Positions 1-6,157 of a stretch of 6,801 nt of DNA are shown here, in pieces (within the stretch, counting starts at the first letter, position 1; each line of letters begins with the position of its first letter). This DNA is from MADRE2 sp964397015 (lineage in GTDB: Bacteria; Desulfobacterota; Desulfobacteria; Desulfobacterales; Desulfobacteraceae). The translations under genes were made by a program, and so were the position numbers. The stretch is from assembly GCA_964397015.1 (NCBI GenBank), contig CAYNHL010000164.1:1-6801 (forward strand), given 5' to 3'. Below the pieces are notes generated by a model that ran no database searches, was not told where the DNA came from, and worked only from the letters and a program-made list of their open reading frames with translations.

Positions 1-1141
1 CCGAAGTGATGGAATATCCGCCACTGGCTGTAAGTGTCAAATCAAACACCGACCATACATAATTGTCACCCACATTTGCATCCTGTGTAGATGGGGCACT
101 GTAGCTTCTGAGCAATGTAGAACCTTTGTAAATCTGTACAACGGCTCCGGAGTTCGGGATATTGGAAGATCCTGAATAGTGATGTACATAGTACCTGTAG
201 ACACCTGGTACAAAAGTGCCGTTTTCACTTTCGATTGTAACGGTTTCAGGTCCGTAGCTGGTCACATCATCGACATCCAGCCATGCAACATCGTTGGTCC
301 TGCTATAGTAAGCGACATGAAAACGTTCGGAACTGGAAGCACCGGAATAGCTTGGCCCGGTCAAGTGAGAATCAAGATCCCTCGGGTTTTCACCCCAGGT
401 CAGAATTACCTTGAAATCACCGCCTGTAACACCTTCATCAGTTGAAGAGAGAAGCGCAAGGCCCTGGCTCTGTGCTTCGCCGCAGGCAAGCCTGACATGG
501 AGCTCCTGGGTAATATATCCGTTTGCTGAAGCTGTAACCAGTACATCCGTATTGGTCGGCAGGTTGACAAAGGATGCCTGGCCGGCTGAATTGGTGGTAG
601 CGGTCTGGCTCATGACAGTAACGGTCGCATTGGATATGGCGTACCCTGTAAGGGCATCCGTAATAGTCATGTTCAAGGCTGTGGCTTGGAAAGGACACTC
701 ATCATCTCCACCACTGCTTTCCTGTACCGCAAGTGATGTACCGATGATGTTTCTAACGGTTGGAAAGGACTGGCTCGGCATTACATCGGCTACGACAATG
801 TAGTTTCCAGGATTGGCAAAAGTGTACATGACGCTGTTGCTCGTTGTAAACGAAACATCCTGGCTACCTGTCATCATGTTGACCCAGTTGGCTGCCGCAT
901 CATAGGATGCTGAACCGTAATCCGGGGTAAAGGTGAAAAAATAATAAAGCGAGGTATCACACCCGGAAACGGCGTCCAGGGTGAATTCAATCGGTTGGCC
1001 TGCTTCCGGCAGACTGGTGAAATCCATGCTCAGCGACTTTGGAGTCACAATACAATCGGTTGCCATGGATACTGAGAACATGCACATCGTACTCACAAGC
1101 ACTGCTAAAAACACAATCTTTCTAATCAAGCTTTGTTTCAT
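1..1141 (-). CDS. Secreted YfaP/DUF2135-type multidomain protein (C-terminus cut off)
   Basis: The reading frame is open from an ATG at 1141 to the window edge (380 codons, no stop), so the C-terminus is missing. AGGAGG (1152-1147) lies five bases before the ATG and fixes the start. Residues 1-27 form a signal peptide: basic MKQSLIRK, a hydrophobic core, then a probable cleavage after SMA. Residues 28-140 look like an Ig-type beta domain (YYFFTFTP, then FANPGNYIVVADV). Residues 149-220 resemble the carboxypeptidase regulatory-like fold, with NATVTV, NSAGQASF and ASANGY. From residue 245 the motif LTWGENPRDLDSHLTGP (W249, D255, D257, H259) is typical of the YfaP/DUF2135 family. Cysteines 30/61 and 149/220 bracket the first two domains and may form disulfides. 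It is an exported, probably cell-surface or periplasmic protein. Its function is unknown; no catalytic site is visible in the part present. Confidence 0.85.
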   Translation of the reverse strand, partial: MKQSLIRKIVFLAVLVSTMCMFSVSMATDCIVTPKSLSMDFTSLPEAGQPIEFTLDAVSGCDTSLYYFFTFTPDYGSASYDAAANWVNMMTGSQDVSFTTSNSVMYTFANPGNYIVVADVMPSQSFPTVRNIIGTSLAVQESSGGDDECPFQATALNMTITDALTGYAISNATVTVMSQTATTNSAGQASFVNLPTNTDVLVTASANGYITQELHVRLACGEAQSQGLALLSSTDEGVTGGDFKVILTWGENPRDLDSHLTGPSYSGASSSERFHVAYYSRTNDVAWLDVDDVTSYGPETVTIESENGTFVPGVYRYYVHHYSGSSNIPNSGAVVQIYKGSTLLRSYSAPSTQDANVGDNYVWSVFDLTLTASGGYSITS

Positions 1142-1295
1142 TTAACCCTCCTGATAAAGTGCATTTTTTGGATCCGGGCGTTTCTCACGATGAATATACA
1201 AGAATCTAACCTGGTCCGAATTATGCGAAAAGCCGAACTTTAGGTGAAACTGAACCAAAGACCAGCCCATCGCTGTTTTTGATCAGCCGCTTTTC

Positions 1296-1325
1296 AATAT
1301 ATTCGCGAAAGCCTGTTTTTGTCAA
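1296..1325 (-). promoter_or_regulatory. Candidate sigma-70-type promoter for the secreted YfaP-type gene
   Basis: On the minus strand a perfect TTGACA (1325-1320) is followed after 18 bases by TATATT (1301-1296). Transcription would begin near 1290, leaving a leader of about 150 bases before the ATG at 1141. The leader contains a small imperfect hairpin (1260-1238: CTTT/AAAG and GGT/ACC arms with one bulged base). Assigned from consensus match only. Confidence 0.5.
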
Positions 1326-1381
1326 GCTAAAAAACAACAGAAAAACACTTGATAAGCCCCTGGTCGACAATTGAATTTGCC

Positions 1382-1410
1382 TTGACCTTTGATATCGACA
1401 ATACTATATT
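1382..1410 (+). promoter_or_regulatory. Candidate sigma-70-type promoter for the FGE-like lipoprotein gene
   Basis: TTGACC (1382-1387) and TATATT (1405-1410) are separated by exactly 17 bases, close to the sigma-70 consensus. The start would be near 1417, giving a leader of about 114 bases before the ATG at 1531. An inverted repeat (1441-1457) lies inside that leader. Confidence 0.5.
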
Positions 1411-1440
1411 TTGATAAGTTAGCGCCAGGCTGATCATACA

Positions 1441-1457
1441 TGTTCACAATATGAACA
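1441..1457. repeat. Inverted repeat TGTTCA-N5-TGAACA in the leader
   Basis: The two 6-base arms are perfectly complementary around a 5-base spacer. The pairing can be extended outward by ACA/TGT if one base (1458) is skipped. It lies about 25 bases downstream of the predicted transcription start of the lipoprotein gene, where it could serve as an operator or a small RNA hairpin. No regulator for it is encoded in the window. Confidence 0.45.
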
Positions 1458-1530
1458 ATGTGGCCTTCAAGCCCGGCTTTACAGGAAAAATAATTGTAAT
1501 TTAACAAAGCAGTCTCAAGAGAGTATAATC

Positions 1531-2355
1531 ATGGAATCGATCAATAGAAAACAAAGCAAAATGTGGTATCTTTCACTGCTTTTGCTGCCTGTGATCTGCC
1601 TGTCCTGCATTGGGCGCACTGTCCCCTCAAACACTCTGCGGATAGACACGCTGGGCGTGGAATTTGTCAAGATCGATGCAGGAAGCTTTTACATGGGCAG
1701 CCCTGAAGATGAAAAAGGCAGGTATGACCGGGAAACCCGCCATAAATTCACTATCACCAGAGATTATTACATCCAGACAACGGAAGTGACCCAGGGACAA
1801 TGGTATGCCGTAATGGGTACCAGGCCATGGGAAGGCAAGCCCAACGTGATATCCTCGGATTCATATCCGGCTGTTTATGTTTCGTGGAATGATTGCCAGG
1901 CATTTATCACAAAACTAAATAAGATTGAAAACACTGATTCCTACCGCCTGCCCACAGAGGCTGAATGGGAATACGCCTGTAAGGCAGGTACACAGGGACC
2001 TTATGGATACGACGGCCCTGTGGACGAAATCTCTGAATATGCATGGTATGATAAAAATACAATTCAAAAAGAGATCCGCCACGCTCAGGCTGTAGCTGCG
2101 AAAAAGCCCAATCTTAACGGCCTGTATGACATGAACGGGAACGTCTGGGAATGGTGTGCGGATTATTACACAAAAGATCTGGGCCAAAAAGCTGTTGAGG
2201 ACCCTGCCGGACCTCCTGCCGGCAGTGGACGGGTATTGAAGGGCGGCGGTTTTATCTTTACTCCAAGAGACTGCAGATGTTCCAACAGGTACTACAATAT
2301 GAGTGCCTTCAAGGATTTCGTACTCGGATTCAGGCTTGCCAGATCATTAGATTGA
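1531..2355 (+). CDS. SUMF1/FGE-sulfatase-fold lipoprotein, probably not an active FGE
   Basis: The 274-residue protein has a basic N-terminus, a hydrophobic stretch (12-22) and Cys26, a probable lipidation site. The lipobox is not ideal, because -3 is Cys. A formylglycine-generating-enzyme-like domain fills residues 44-271. Its landmarks are GSFYMGSPEDE (51-61), TEVTQGQW (84-91), YPAVYVSWNDC (112-122), YRLPTEAEWEYA (138-149), GLYDMNGNVWEWC (197-209), GGGF (238-241) and LGFRLAR (265-271). True FGE oxidises a sulfatase cysteine using two active-site cysteines. By alignment from memory with the human segment GGSYMCHRSYC, the first is Phe243 here and the second is Cys248. Most family members outside true FGE also lack the pair. 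No sulfatase gene is nearby. AAGAGAG at 1518-1524 supports the ATG at 1531. Its role is unknown; an envelope-located structural or ligand-binding function is plausible. Confidence 0.88.
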   Translation: MESINRKQSKMWYLSLLLLPVICLSCIGRTVPSNTLRIDTLGVEFVKIDAGSFYMGSPEDEKGRYDRETRHKFTITRDYYIQTTEVTQGQWYAVMGTRPWEGKPNVISSDSYPAVYVSWNDCQAFITKLNKIENTDSYRLPTEAEWEYACKAGTQGPYGYDGPVDEISEYAWYDKNTIQKEIRHAQAVAAKKPNLNGLYDMNGNVWEWCADYYTKDLGQKAVEDPAGPPAGSGRVLKGGGFIFTPRDCRCSNRYYNMSAFKDFVLGFRLARSLD

Positions 2356-2380
2356 CAAATCAGTTTTACATCTTTATATT
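2352..2380 (+). promoter_or_regulatory. Promoter of the arsR-led operon
   Basis: A perfect TTGACA (2352-2357), a 17-base spacer and TATATT (2375-2380) give a near-consensus sigma-70-type promoter. The -35 box overlaps the stop codon of the upstream lipoprotein gene. The start is expected near 2387, about 72 bases before the ArsR ATG. It is the only good promoter seen upstream of the eight-gene cluster. Confidence 0.65.
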
Positions 2381-2398
2381 CCGTCTTAACGATATATA
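2375..2398. promoter_or_regulatory. Probable ArsR operator (imperfect palindrome over the -10 box)
   Basis: The left arm TATATTCCG (2375-2383) and right arm CGATATATA (2390-2398) are complementary at 7 of 9 positions around a 6-base centre. The element covers the -10 box and the expected transcription start. AT-rich interrupted palindromes at this position are typical operators of ArsR/SmtB repressors, and the next gene encodes one. Binding by that protein is an inference. Confidence 0.55.
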
Positions 2399-2458
2399 GG
2401 CTGCGTAATAAGGGGCAGTGTTGAAGACTGAAAGCCGAAGCAATAACAGGAGCCGGCC

Positions 2459-2806
2459 ATGAAAGAATTTATTAAAGTGATGAAAGCCTTGTCTGATCCG
2501 GTCCGGGTCAGTATCATAAAAATACTCCAGCATAAAAGCATGTGCGTGTGTGAAATCCAGACATCGCTTAACAAAGCCCAGTCGACCACCAGCAAGCATC
2601 TTAAAATTCTGGAAGATGCGGGCCTGATCACCTATCAGAAAGACGGGCTGTGGGTGAACTATCAGCTGGCCGACGGATCTAAAAGTCCATATGCAGCAAG
2701 CCTTATCGGCAATCTTCGCCACTGGATGGATGATGATCCGGAAATAAGGGACATGGTACAAAAGCTGCCGGAAATTGACAGAAATATTATTTTATGCCGC
2801 AACTGA
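2459..2806 (+). CDS. ArsR/SmtB-family transcriptional repressor
   Basis: This is a 115-residue winged-helix regulator of normal family length. FIKVMKALSDPVRVSIIKIL (4-23) is the classic N-terminal ArsR helix pair. MCVCEI (28-33) matches the alpha-3 metalloid-binding motif, with Cys29 and Cys31. Residues 35-63 form the helix-turn-helix (LNKAQSTTSKHLKILEDAGL), followed by the wing (ITYQKDGLWVNYQL). E. coli ArsR uses a third cysteine three residues after CxC; here there is none, and the only other cysteine is Cys113 near the C-terminus. Family knowledge predicts a dimer that leaves DNA when As(III), Sb(III) or another thiophilic ligand binds. The inducer itself cannot be read off the sequence. 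AGGAG at 2448-2452 fixes the ATG. It heads the operon and probably represses itself through the palindrome at 2375-2398. Confidence 0.92.
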   Translation: MKEFIKVMKALSDPVRVSIIKILQHKSMCVCEIQTSLNKAQSTTSKHLKILEDAGLITYQKDGLWVNYQLADGSKSPYAASLIGNLRHWMDDDPEIRDMVQKLPEIDRNIILCRN

Positions 2807-2876
2807 TTATTTATGCAATACACTACTTTCCTTTTGGTGTTATAAAAGCCATGAGGTCATCAACAGGAGTTCACAA

Positions 2877-4049
2877 GTGAAGGAAAAAACCAAGCTGTTT
2901 TATCTTACAGGCCTTTTTCTCCTGGCTTATTTCGTTCCATGGGCCCACCCGGTTATAAGGCAGTCCGGGCTGGAAGCGTTCATGATGCTCCAGGAATATG
3001 CACGGGAGCATGTCCTGACCTGCCTGATCCCGGCTTTCTTTATTGCCGGTGCTATTTCAGTATTCGTGTCCCAGGCATCGGTGCTCAAGTATTTTGGCAA
3101 CCAGGCAAAAAAGATATTGTCCTATTCCGTTGCTTCGGTATCCGGCACCATACTGGCGGTCTGCTCCTGCACGGTGCTGCCGCTGTTTGCCGGCATCTAC
3201 ACCCGAGGGGCGGGAATAGGCCCTGCCACCGCATTTTTGTATTCCGGCCCGGCAATCAATGTGCTGGCCATTACCATGACCGCCAAGATCCTGGGTTGGC
3301 AGCTCGGACTTGCCAGGGCTGTCGGTGCGATTGTCTTTGCCGTGATAACGGGACTGCTTATGTCGGTGATTTTCAAAAAAGACGACATGGCCAGAACCGG
3401 GGGACAGATCTATGTGCCGGATGAGGAGGATAATGGAAGAACCCTTTTCCAGGACAGCATTTATATTCTGACCATGGTATTGATTCTTGTATTTGCAGCT
3501 TTTGCAAAACCCGCCCCGGATGCTGCCGGCATCTGGCCGGCCATATTTGCCGCCAAATGGTATATAACCGTCTTTCTCCTGATTGCATTGGGTCTGATGC
3601 TCAAGGCATGGTTCACCAGGGAGGAGTGTGTGTCCTGGATAGATGCTACCTGGGGATTCATGAAACAGATCCTGCCTTTGCTTTTTGGAGGCGTCATAGT
3701 AGCTGGATTTCTCCTTGGACGGCCGGGCCATGCAGCCCTTATACCAGAGCAATACATCCAGTCCCTGCTTGGCGGAAATTCTCTTTGGGCCAATTTATTC
3801 GCCTCGGTAGCCGGGGCATTCATGTACTTTGCCACCCTGACCGAGGTTCCGATTCTGCAGGGACTTCTGGGGGCCGGCATGGGCAAGGGACCTGCCCTGG
3901 CACTACTGCTGGCGGGGCCTGCACTGTCTTTGCCCAACATGCTGGTCATAGGCGGAGTAATGGGTGTAAAAAAAACAGCCGTCTTCTGTTTCATAATTGT
4001 CGTATTGTCAACCATTGCCGGCATGATCTACGGGTTCGTTGCCGGATAA
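2877..4049 (+). CDS. ArsP/DUF318 (YraQ-like) family permease
   Basis: The start is the GTG at 2877, seven bases after AGGAG (2865-2869), giving 390 residues. A longer version from a TTG at 2775 would overlap arsR, lacks a good ribosome site and adds residues outside the family core. The protein is a polytopic inner-membrane permease with about eight to ten hydrophobic segments and a hydrophilic loop near 166-190. CSCTVLP (Cys96, Cys98, Pro102) followed by YSGPAINV (122-129) is the signature of the ArsP_1 (PF03773) permeases. A similar block recurs in the second half (TEVPILQG at 322-329, AGPALSLPNM at 346-355), suggesting two homologous halves. Characterised ArsP proteins export trivalent organoarsenicals; many relatives have unknown substrates. 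Its position after arsR favours metalloid or related thiophilic export. Confidence 0.88.
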   Translation: MKEKTKLFYLTGLFLLAYFVPWAHPVIRQSGLEAFMMLQEYAREHVLTCLIPAFFIAGAISVFVSQASVLKYFGNQAKKILSYSVASVSGTILAVCSCTVLPLFAGIYTRGAGIGPATAFLYSGPAINVLAITMTAKILGWQLGLARAVGAIVFAVITGLLMSVIFKKDDMARTGGQIYVPDEEDNGRTLFQDSIYILTMVLILVFAAFAKPAPDAAGIWPAIFAAKWYITVFLLIALGLMLKAWFTREECVSWIDATWGFMKQILPLLFGGVIVAGFLLGRPGHAALIPEQYIQSLLGGNSLWANLFASVAGAFMYFATLTEVPILQGLLGAGMGKGPALALLLAGPALSLPNMLVIGGVMGVKKTAVFCFIIVVLSTIAGMIYGFVAG

Positions 4050-4090
4050 AACCAAACTTTAACAAGGCAGCAATTACAAGGAGTCATATC

Positions 4091-4324
4091 ATGGAAATAA
4101 AAATACTGGGCCCTGGATGCCCTAAATGTGAACAGACGGCCAGAGTCGTCGAAAATGCAGTGTCAGAAACCGGTGTTCAGGCACAGATAGAAAAAGTCAC
4201 TGGTGTCATGGATATTGCCGGATACGGTGTTTTCGGCACCCCCGCCGTGGTCATTGACGGAGATGTCAAGTGTGTGGGCAAAATCCCTAAAATCGAGGAT
4301 GTCAAATCCTGGCTGAACAGCTGA
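4091..4324 (+). CDS. Small thioredoxin-fold redox protein (redox-active disulfide protein 2 type)
   Basis: This 77-residue cytoplasmic protein has no signal peptide. MEIKILGPGCPKC contains a CPxC active site (Cys10, Cys13), and GTPAVVIDG (49-57) contains the cis-proline (Pro51) of the thioredoxin fold. A third cysteine, Cys61, lies near the active-site side. The length and pattern match the small archaeal-type thioredoxin-like family often named redox-active disulfide protein 2. AAGGAG at 4078-4083 is seven bases before the ATG, and the gene follows the permease by 41 bases. Such proteins are frequent neighbours of ArsP/DUF318 permeases and may deliver reducing equivalents or a thiol-bound substrate to them; that role is an inference. 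Confidence 0.88.
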   Translation: MEIKILGPGCPKCEQTARVVENAVSETGVQAQIEKVTGVMDIAGYGVFGTPAVVIDGDVKCVGKIPKIEDVKSWLNS

Positions 4325-4377
4325 AGACAGAAATATTTTACATAATCTGTAAATCAATTTAAAACAGGGGTTTTTCA

Positions 4378-4830
4378 ATGAAGCGCACCCGAATTGTCAT
4401 AATTGCCATCATCGCCTGTGTGGCCTTATTTGCCACTGCCATGTCACAGAATGAAACCGAAACAACGGCTGAAAACTCCGATACAGCAGAAGTAAGCCCT
4501 TCTTTCAAGGTACCCGTTGATTTCAATGACCTGCCTGTAAAGGGTGTAGTTACCATGATAGACCTTGGTGCAAAAAAATGTGTGCCCTGCAAAATGATGG
4601 CTCCCATCTTAAAAAAAATGGAGACCGCTTACAAAGACACTGCAGCGATCGTGTTTATCGATGTATGGGAACACCGGGAACAGGCCCGGCGGTTCGGCAT
4701 ACGGGCCATCCCAACCCAGATTTTCTATGATCAGGACGGGAAAGAAGTTTACCGCCACAAGGGATTCATGAGTGAAAAAGCCATTGTGGAGCAATTAACC
4801 AGGATGGGGGTTGAAAAACCCGCCTTATAG
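4378..4830 (+). CDS. Membrane-tethered or secreted thioredoxin
   Basis: The protein has 150 residues. A basic start (MKRTR) and a hydrophobic stretch (6-21) form a signal peptide or membrane anchor. IIAC at 11-14 resembles a lipobox, but hydrophobic residues continue after Cys14, so lipidation is doubtful. An acidic linker (25-45) leads to a thioredoxin domain (about 50-142). KKCVPCKMMAP carries the active site Cys68/Cys71, and AIPTQIF contains the cis-proline Pro112. The active site probably faces the periplasm, where the CcdA protein encoded next could keep it reduced, as in DsbD or ResA/CcmG pathways. It lies 53 bases after the small redox gene, with CAGGGG (4365-4370) as the ribosome site. 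Confidence 0.9.
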   Translation: MKRTRIVIIAIIACVALFATAMSQNETETTAENSDTAEVSPSFKVPVDFNDLPVKGVVTMIDLGAKKCVPCKMMAPILKKMETAYKDTAAIVFIDVWEHREQARRFGIRAIPTQIFYDQDGKEVYRHKGFMSEKAIVEQLTRMGVEKPAL

Positions 4831-4854
4831 GCCGGAGTAAGGAGACACCTGAAA

Positions 4855-5574
4855 ATGCTTGATTCCATCTTTCTAACCGTAAACCAGTGGATGACCGGGG
4901 GTATAATGATTGCCGCGGCCGGATCTTTTTTGTGGGGAATGATCAGTGTGTTGTTCAGCCCCTGCCACCTGGCCTCCATACCGCTGATTGTCGGTTATGT
5001 GGGCGGACAGGAAACAATGGTACAACCTCGCCAGGCCAGTGTCTATTCCGTGATTTTTACCCTGGGACTTTTCTTGACCATTGCCCTTATCGGTTTAATC
5101 TGCGCTCTTCTGGGCCGAATGCTCGGGGACATTGGAAATTACTGGCAGATACTGATCGGCGCCATACTGGTCTGGGTTTCACTGGGTATGCTGGGAGTTG
5201 AAAAATGCTCAATCTCCGGCGGTCCCCTGCATCGCATTAAAATGAAAGGCATGGCCGGGGCATTTTTTCTGGGTCTGGCCTACGGGGTGTTGTCGGGTTC
5301 CTGCACCTTCGGATTTATAGCCCCAATCCTGGCCCTTATCACCATCCAGGAAAAAATCATGACCGGCGTTATACTCATTGTCCTTTTCGGTATGGGACAT
5401 TGTCTGCCCATTGCCATTGCAGGAAGCTCAACAGCCCTGGTGAAAAAGCTTCTGGAAAGCCATGCCCGAAGCGGTGCCGTCATGTGGTTCAGAAAACTGG
5501 CCGGAACAACCATCATGCTGATGGGCCTGTATTTCATTGCAGCCCCTTTTATTCCGGCCCTGCAAGAATTTTAG
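4855..5574 (+). CDS. CcdA/DsbD-type thiol electron-transfer membrane protein
   Basis: The 239-residue protein has about six transmembrane segments, the normal size for CcdA (PF02683). The two family cysteines are in the expected motifs, one per half: LFSPCHLASIP (Cys37, flanked by Pro36 and Pro43) and SGSCTFGFIAP (Cys150). CcdA proteins pass electrons from cytoplasmic thioredoxin across the inner membrane to periplasmic thiol proteins. Here the likely acceptor is the thioredoxin encoded immediately upstream, with the rhodanese and MauE-like proteins as further candidates. Extra cysteines are Cys103-region-free but include Cys118 and Cys183 in or near membrane segments. AAGGAG at 4839-4844 precedes the ATG by ten bases, slightly long. 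A generic role in cytochrome c maturation is less likely because no cytochrome genes are present. Confidence 0.9.
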   Translation: MLDSIFLTVNQWMTGGIMIAAAGSFLWGMISVLFSPCHLASIPLIVGYVGGQETMVQPRQASVYSVIFTLGLFLTIALIGLICALLGRMLGDIGNYWQILIGAILVWVSLGMLGVEKCSISGGPLHRIKMKGMAGAFFLGLAYGVLSGSCTFGFIAPILALITIQEKIMTGVILIVLFGMGHCLPIAIAGSSTALVKKLLESHARSGAVMWFRKLAGTTIMLMGLYFIAAPFIPALQEF

Positions 5575-5617
5575 ACCGGCAGCACCAGCTGCCTGAAAAA
5601 TAAAGGAGCCTTTATTA

Positions 5618-6142
5618 ATGGCAACACATATAACAGCCCGCCGCGACCATACCAGGCGCCATATACTGAAAAGTGCCCGCCAGGCCTTTTTCATCATAGT
5701 GATATCTGTGCTTGCCGGTACGGCCGTCAACCTGATAAGGCCGGACGGTATCCCCTTTGTGGAAAGCTGGTCCATGACGGAAAAACTGGCCGCCAAAGAC
5801 GGGGAAAACCTGGCCATTTCACTGGAAAAAGCCATCGACCTTTTTGAAAACGACGAAGCGGTCTTTCTGGATGCACGGGCACCAGCCGAATATGACCGGG
5901 GTCACGTCCAGGATGCAGTCAACCTGCCCTGGCACGATGTGGACAACTATTTTGAAACAGTTATCATGACCCTGGACCCGGAGGCTTTGATCATCATCTA
6001 TTGTGACGGTGAAACCTGCACGCTGAGCCATGATCTGGCTGTTTTTCTAAAAGACCTGGGATTCACCAACGTCAAGGTCCTGATAAATGGCTGGTCTCTG
6101 TGGAAGGAAAACCAGCTGCCCATAGACACCTCATCATCCTGA
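5618..6142 (+). CDS. Membrane-anchored rhodanese-domain protein, probably periplasmic
   Basis: The protein has 174 residues. A very basic N-terminus (residues 8-21 hold seven Arg/Lys) precedes one hydrophobic segment (23-40), so the positive-inside rule places the rest in the periplasm. The rhodanese domain spans about 65-168. FLDARAPAEYDRGHV (83-97) is the conserved substrate-side motif. IIYCDGETCTLS (126-137) is the active-site loop, with catalytic Cys129 and a second Cys134. FTNVKVLINGW is the usual end of the fold. Rhodaneses carry sulfur as a cysteine persulfide. The second cysteine would allow the persulfide to resolve into a disulfide that thioredoxin/CcdA could reduce; this is an inference. 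AAGGAG at 5603-5608 supports the ATG. The gene follows ccdA by 43 bases. Confidence 0.9.
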   Translation: MATHITARRDHTRRHILKSARQAFFIIVISVLAGTAVNLIRPDGIPFVESWSMTEKLAAKDGENLAISLEKAIDLFENDEAVFLDARAPAEYDRGHVQDAVNLPWHDVDNYFETVIMTLDPEALIIIYCDGETCTLSHDLAVFLKDLGFTNVKVLINGWSLWKENQLPIDTSSS

Positions 6143-6157
6143 TCACCCGGAGGCCCC

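Larger units (their letters stand above)
1142..1530. other. AT-rich divergent intergenic region
   Basis: This 389-base gap separates two divergently transcribed envelope-protein genes. I see no convincing coding sequence; a short minus-strand frame at 1322-1507 has no family features. It contains one promoter candidate per direction, an inverted repeat at 1441-1457, and two short direct repeats. TTGATAAG occurs at 1349 and 1411, and CTGTTTTTG at 1273 and 1313. No known riboswitch pattern was recognised in either leader. Confidence 0.6.

Noticed and set aside
179..803. Plus-strand open frames at 179-445 and 411-803
   Set aside because: They lie antisense to the continuous minus-strand secreted-protein frame, which has a signal peptide, a ribosome site and recognisable domains.
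1142..1300. Riboswitch (for example cyclic di-GMP type) in the leader of the secreted-protein gene
   Set aside because: Only a small bulged hairpin is visible (1260-1238). The conserved GCAAAG and CAAACC-like core elements of that riboswitch class are not present.
2356..2458. Rho-independent terminator after the FGE-like gene
   Set aside because: No GC-rich stem followed by a T run is present. The only inverted repeat is AT-rich and overlaps a promoter, which fits an operator better.
2775..2876. N-terminal extension of the permease from a TTG at 2775
   Set aside because: It would overlap the ArsR gene, has no good ribosome site and adds residues outside the family core. The GTG at 2877 has AGGAG at ideal spacing.
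3057..4024. Large minus-strand frames across the permease gene
   Set aside because: Their composition is typical of an antisense shadow, with no start signals or domain motifs. The plus-strand permease is well supported.
3557..4090. Long plus-strand frame in another phase inside the permease gene, running in frame into the 77-residue redox protein
   Set aside because: The upstream part shows no family features and is a shadow of the permease. The ATG at 4091 has its own AAGGAG and starts exactly at the conserved MEIKILGPGCPKC.
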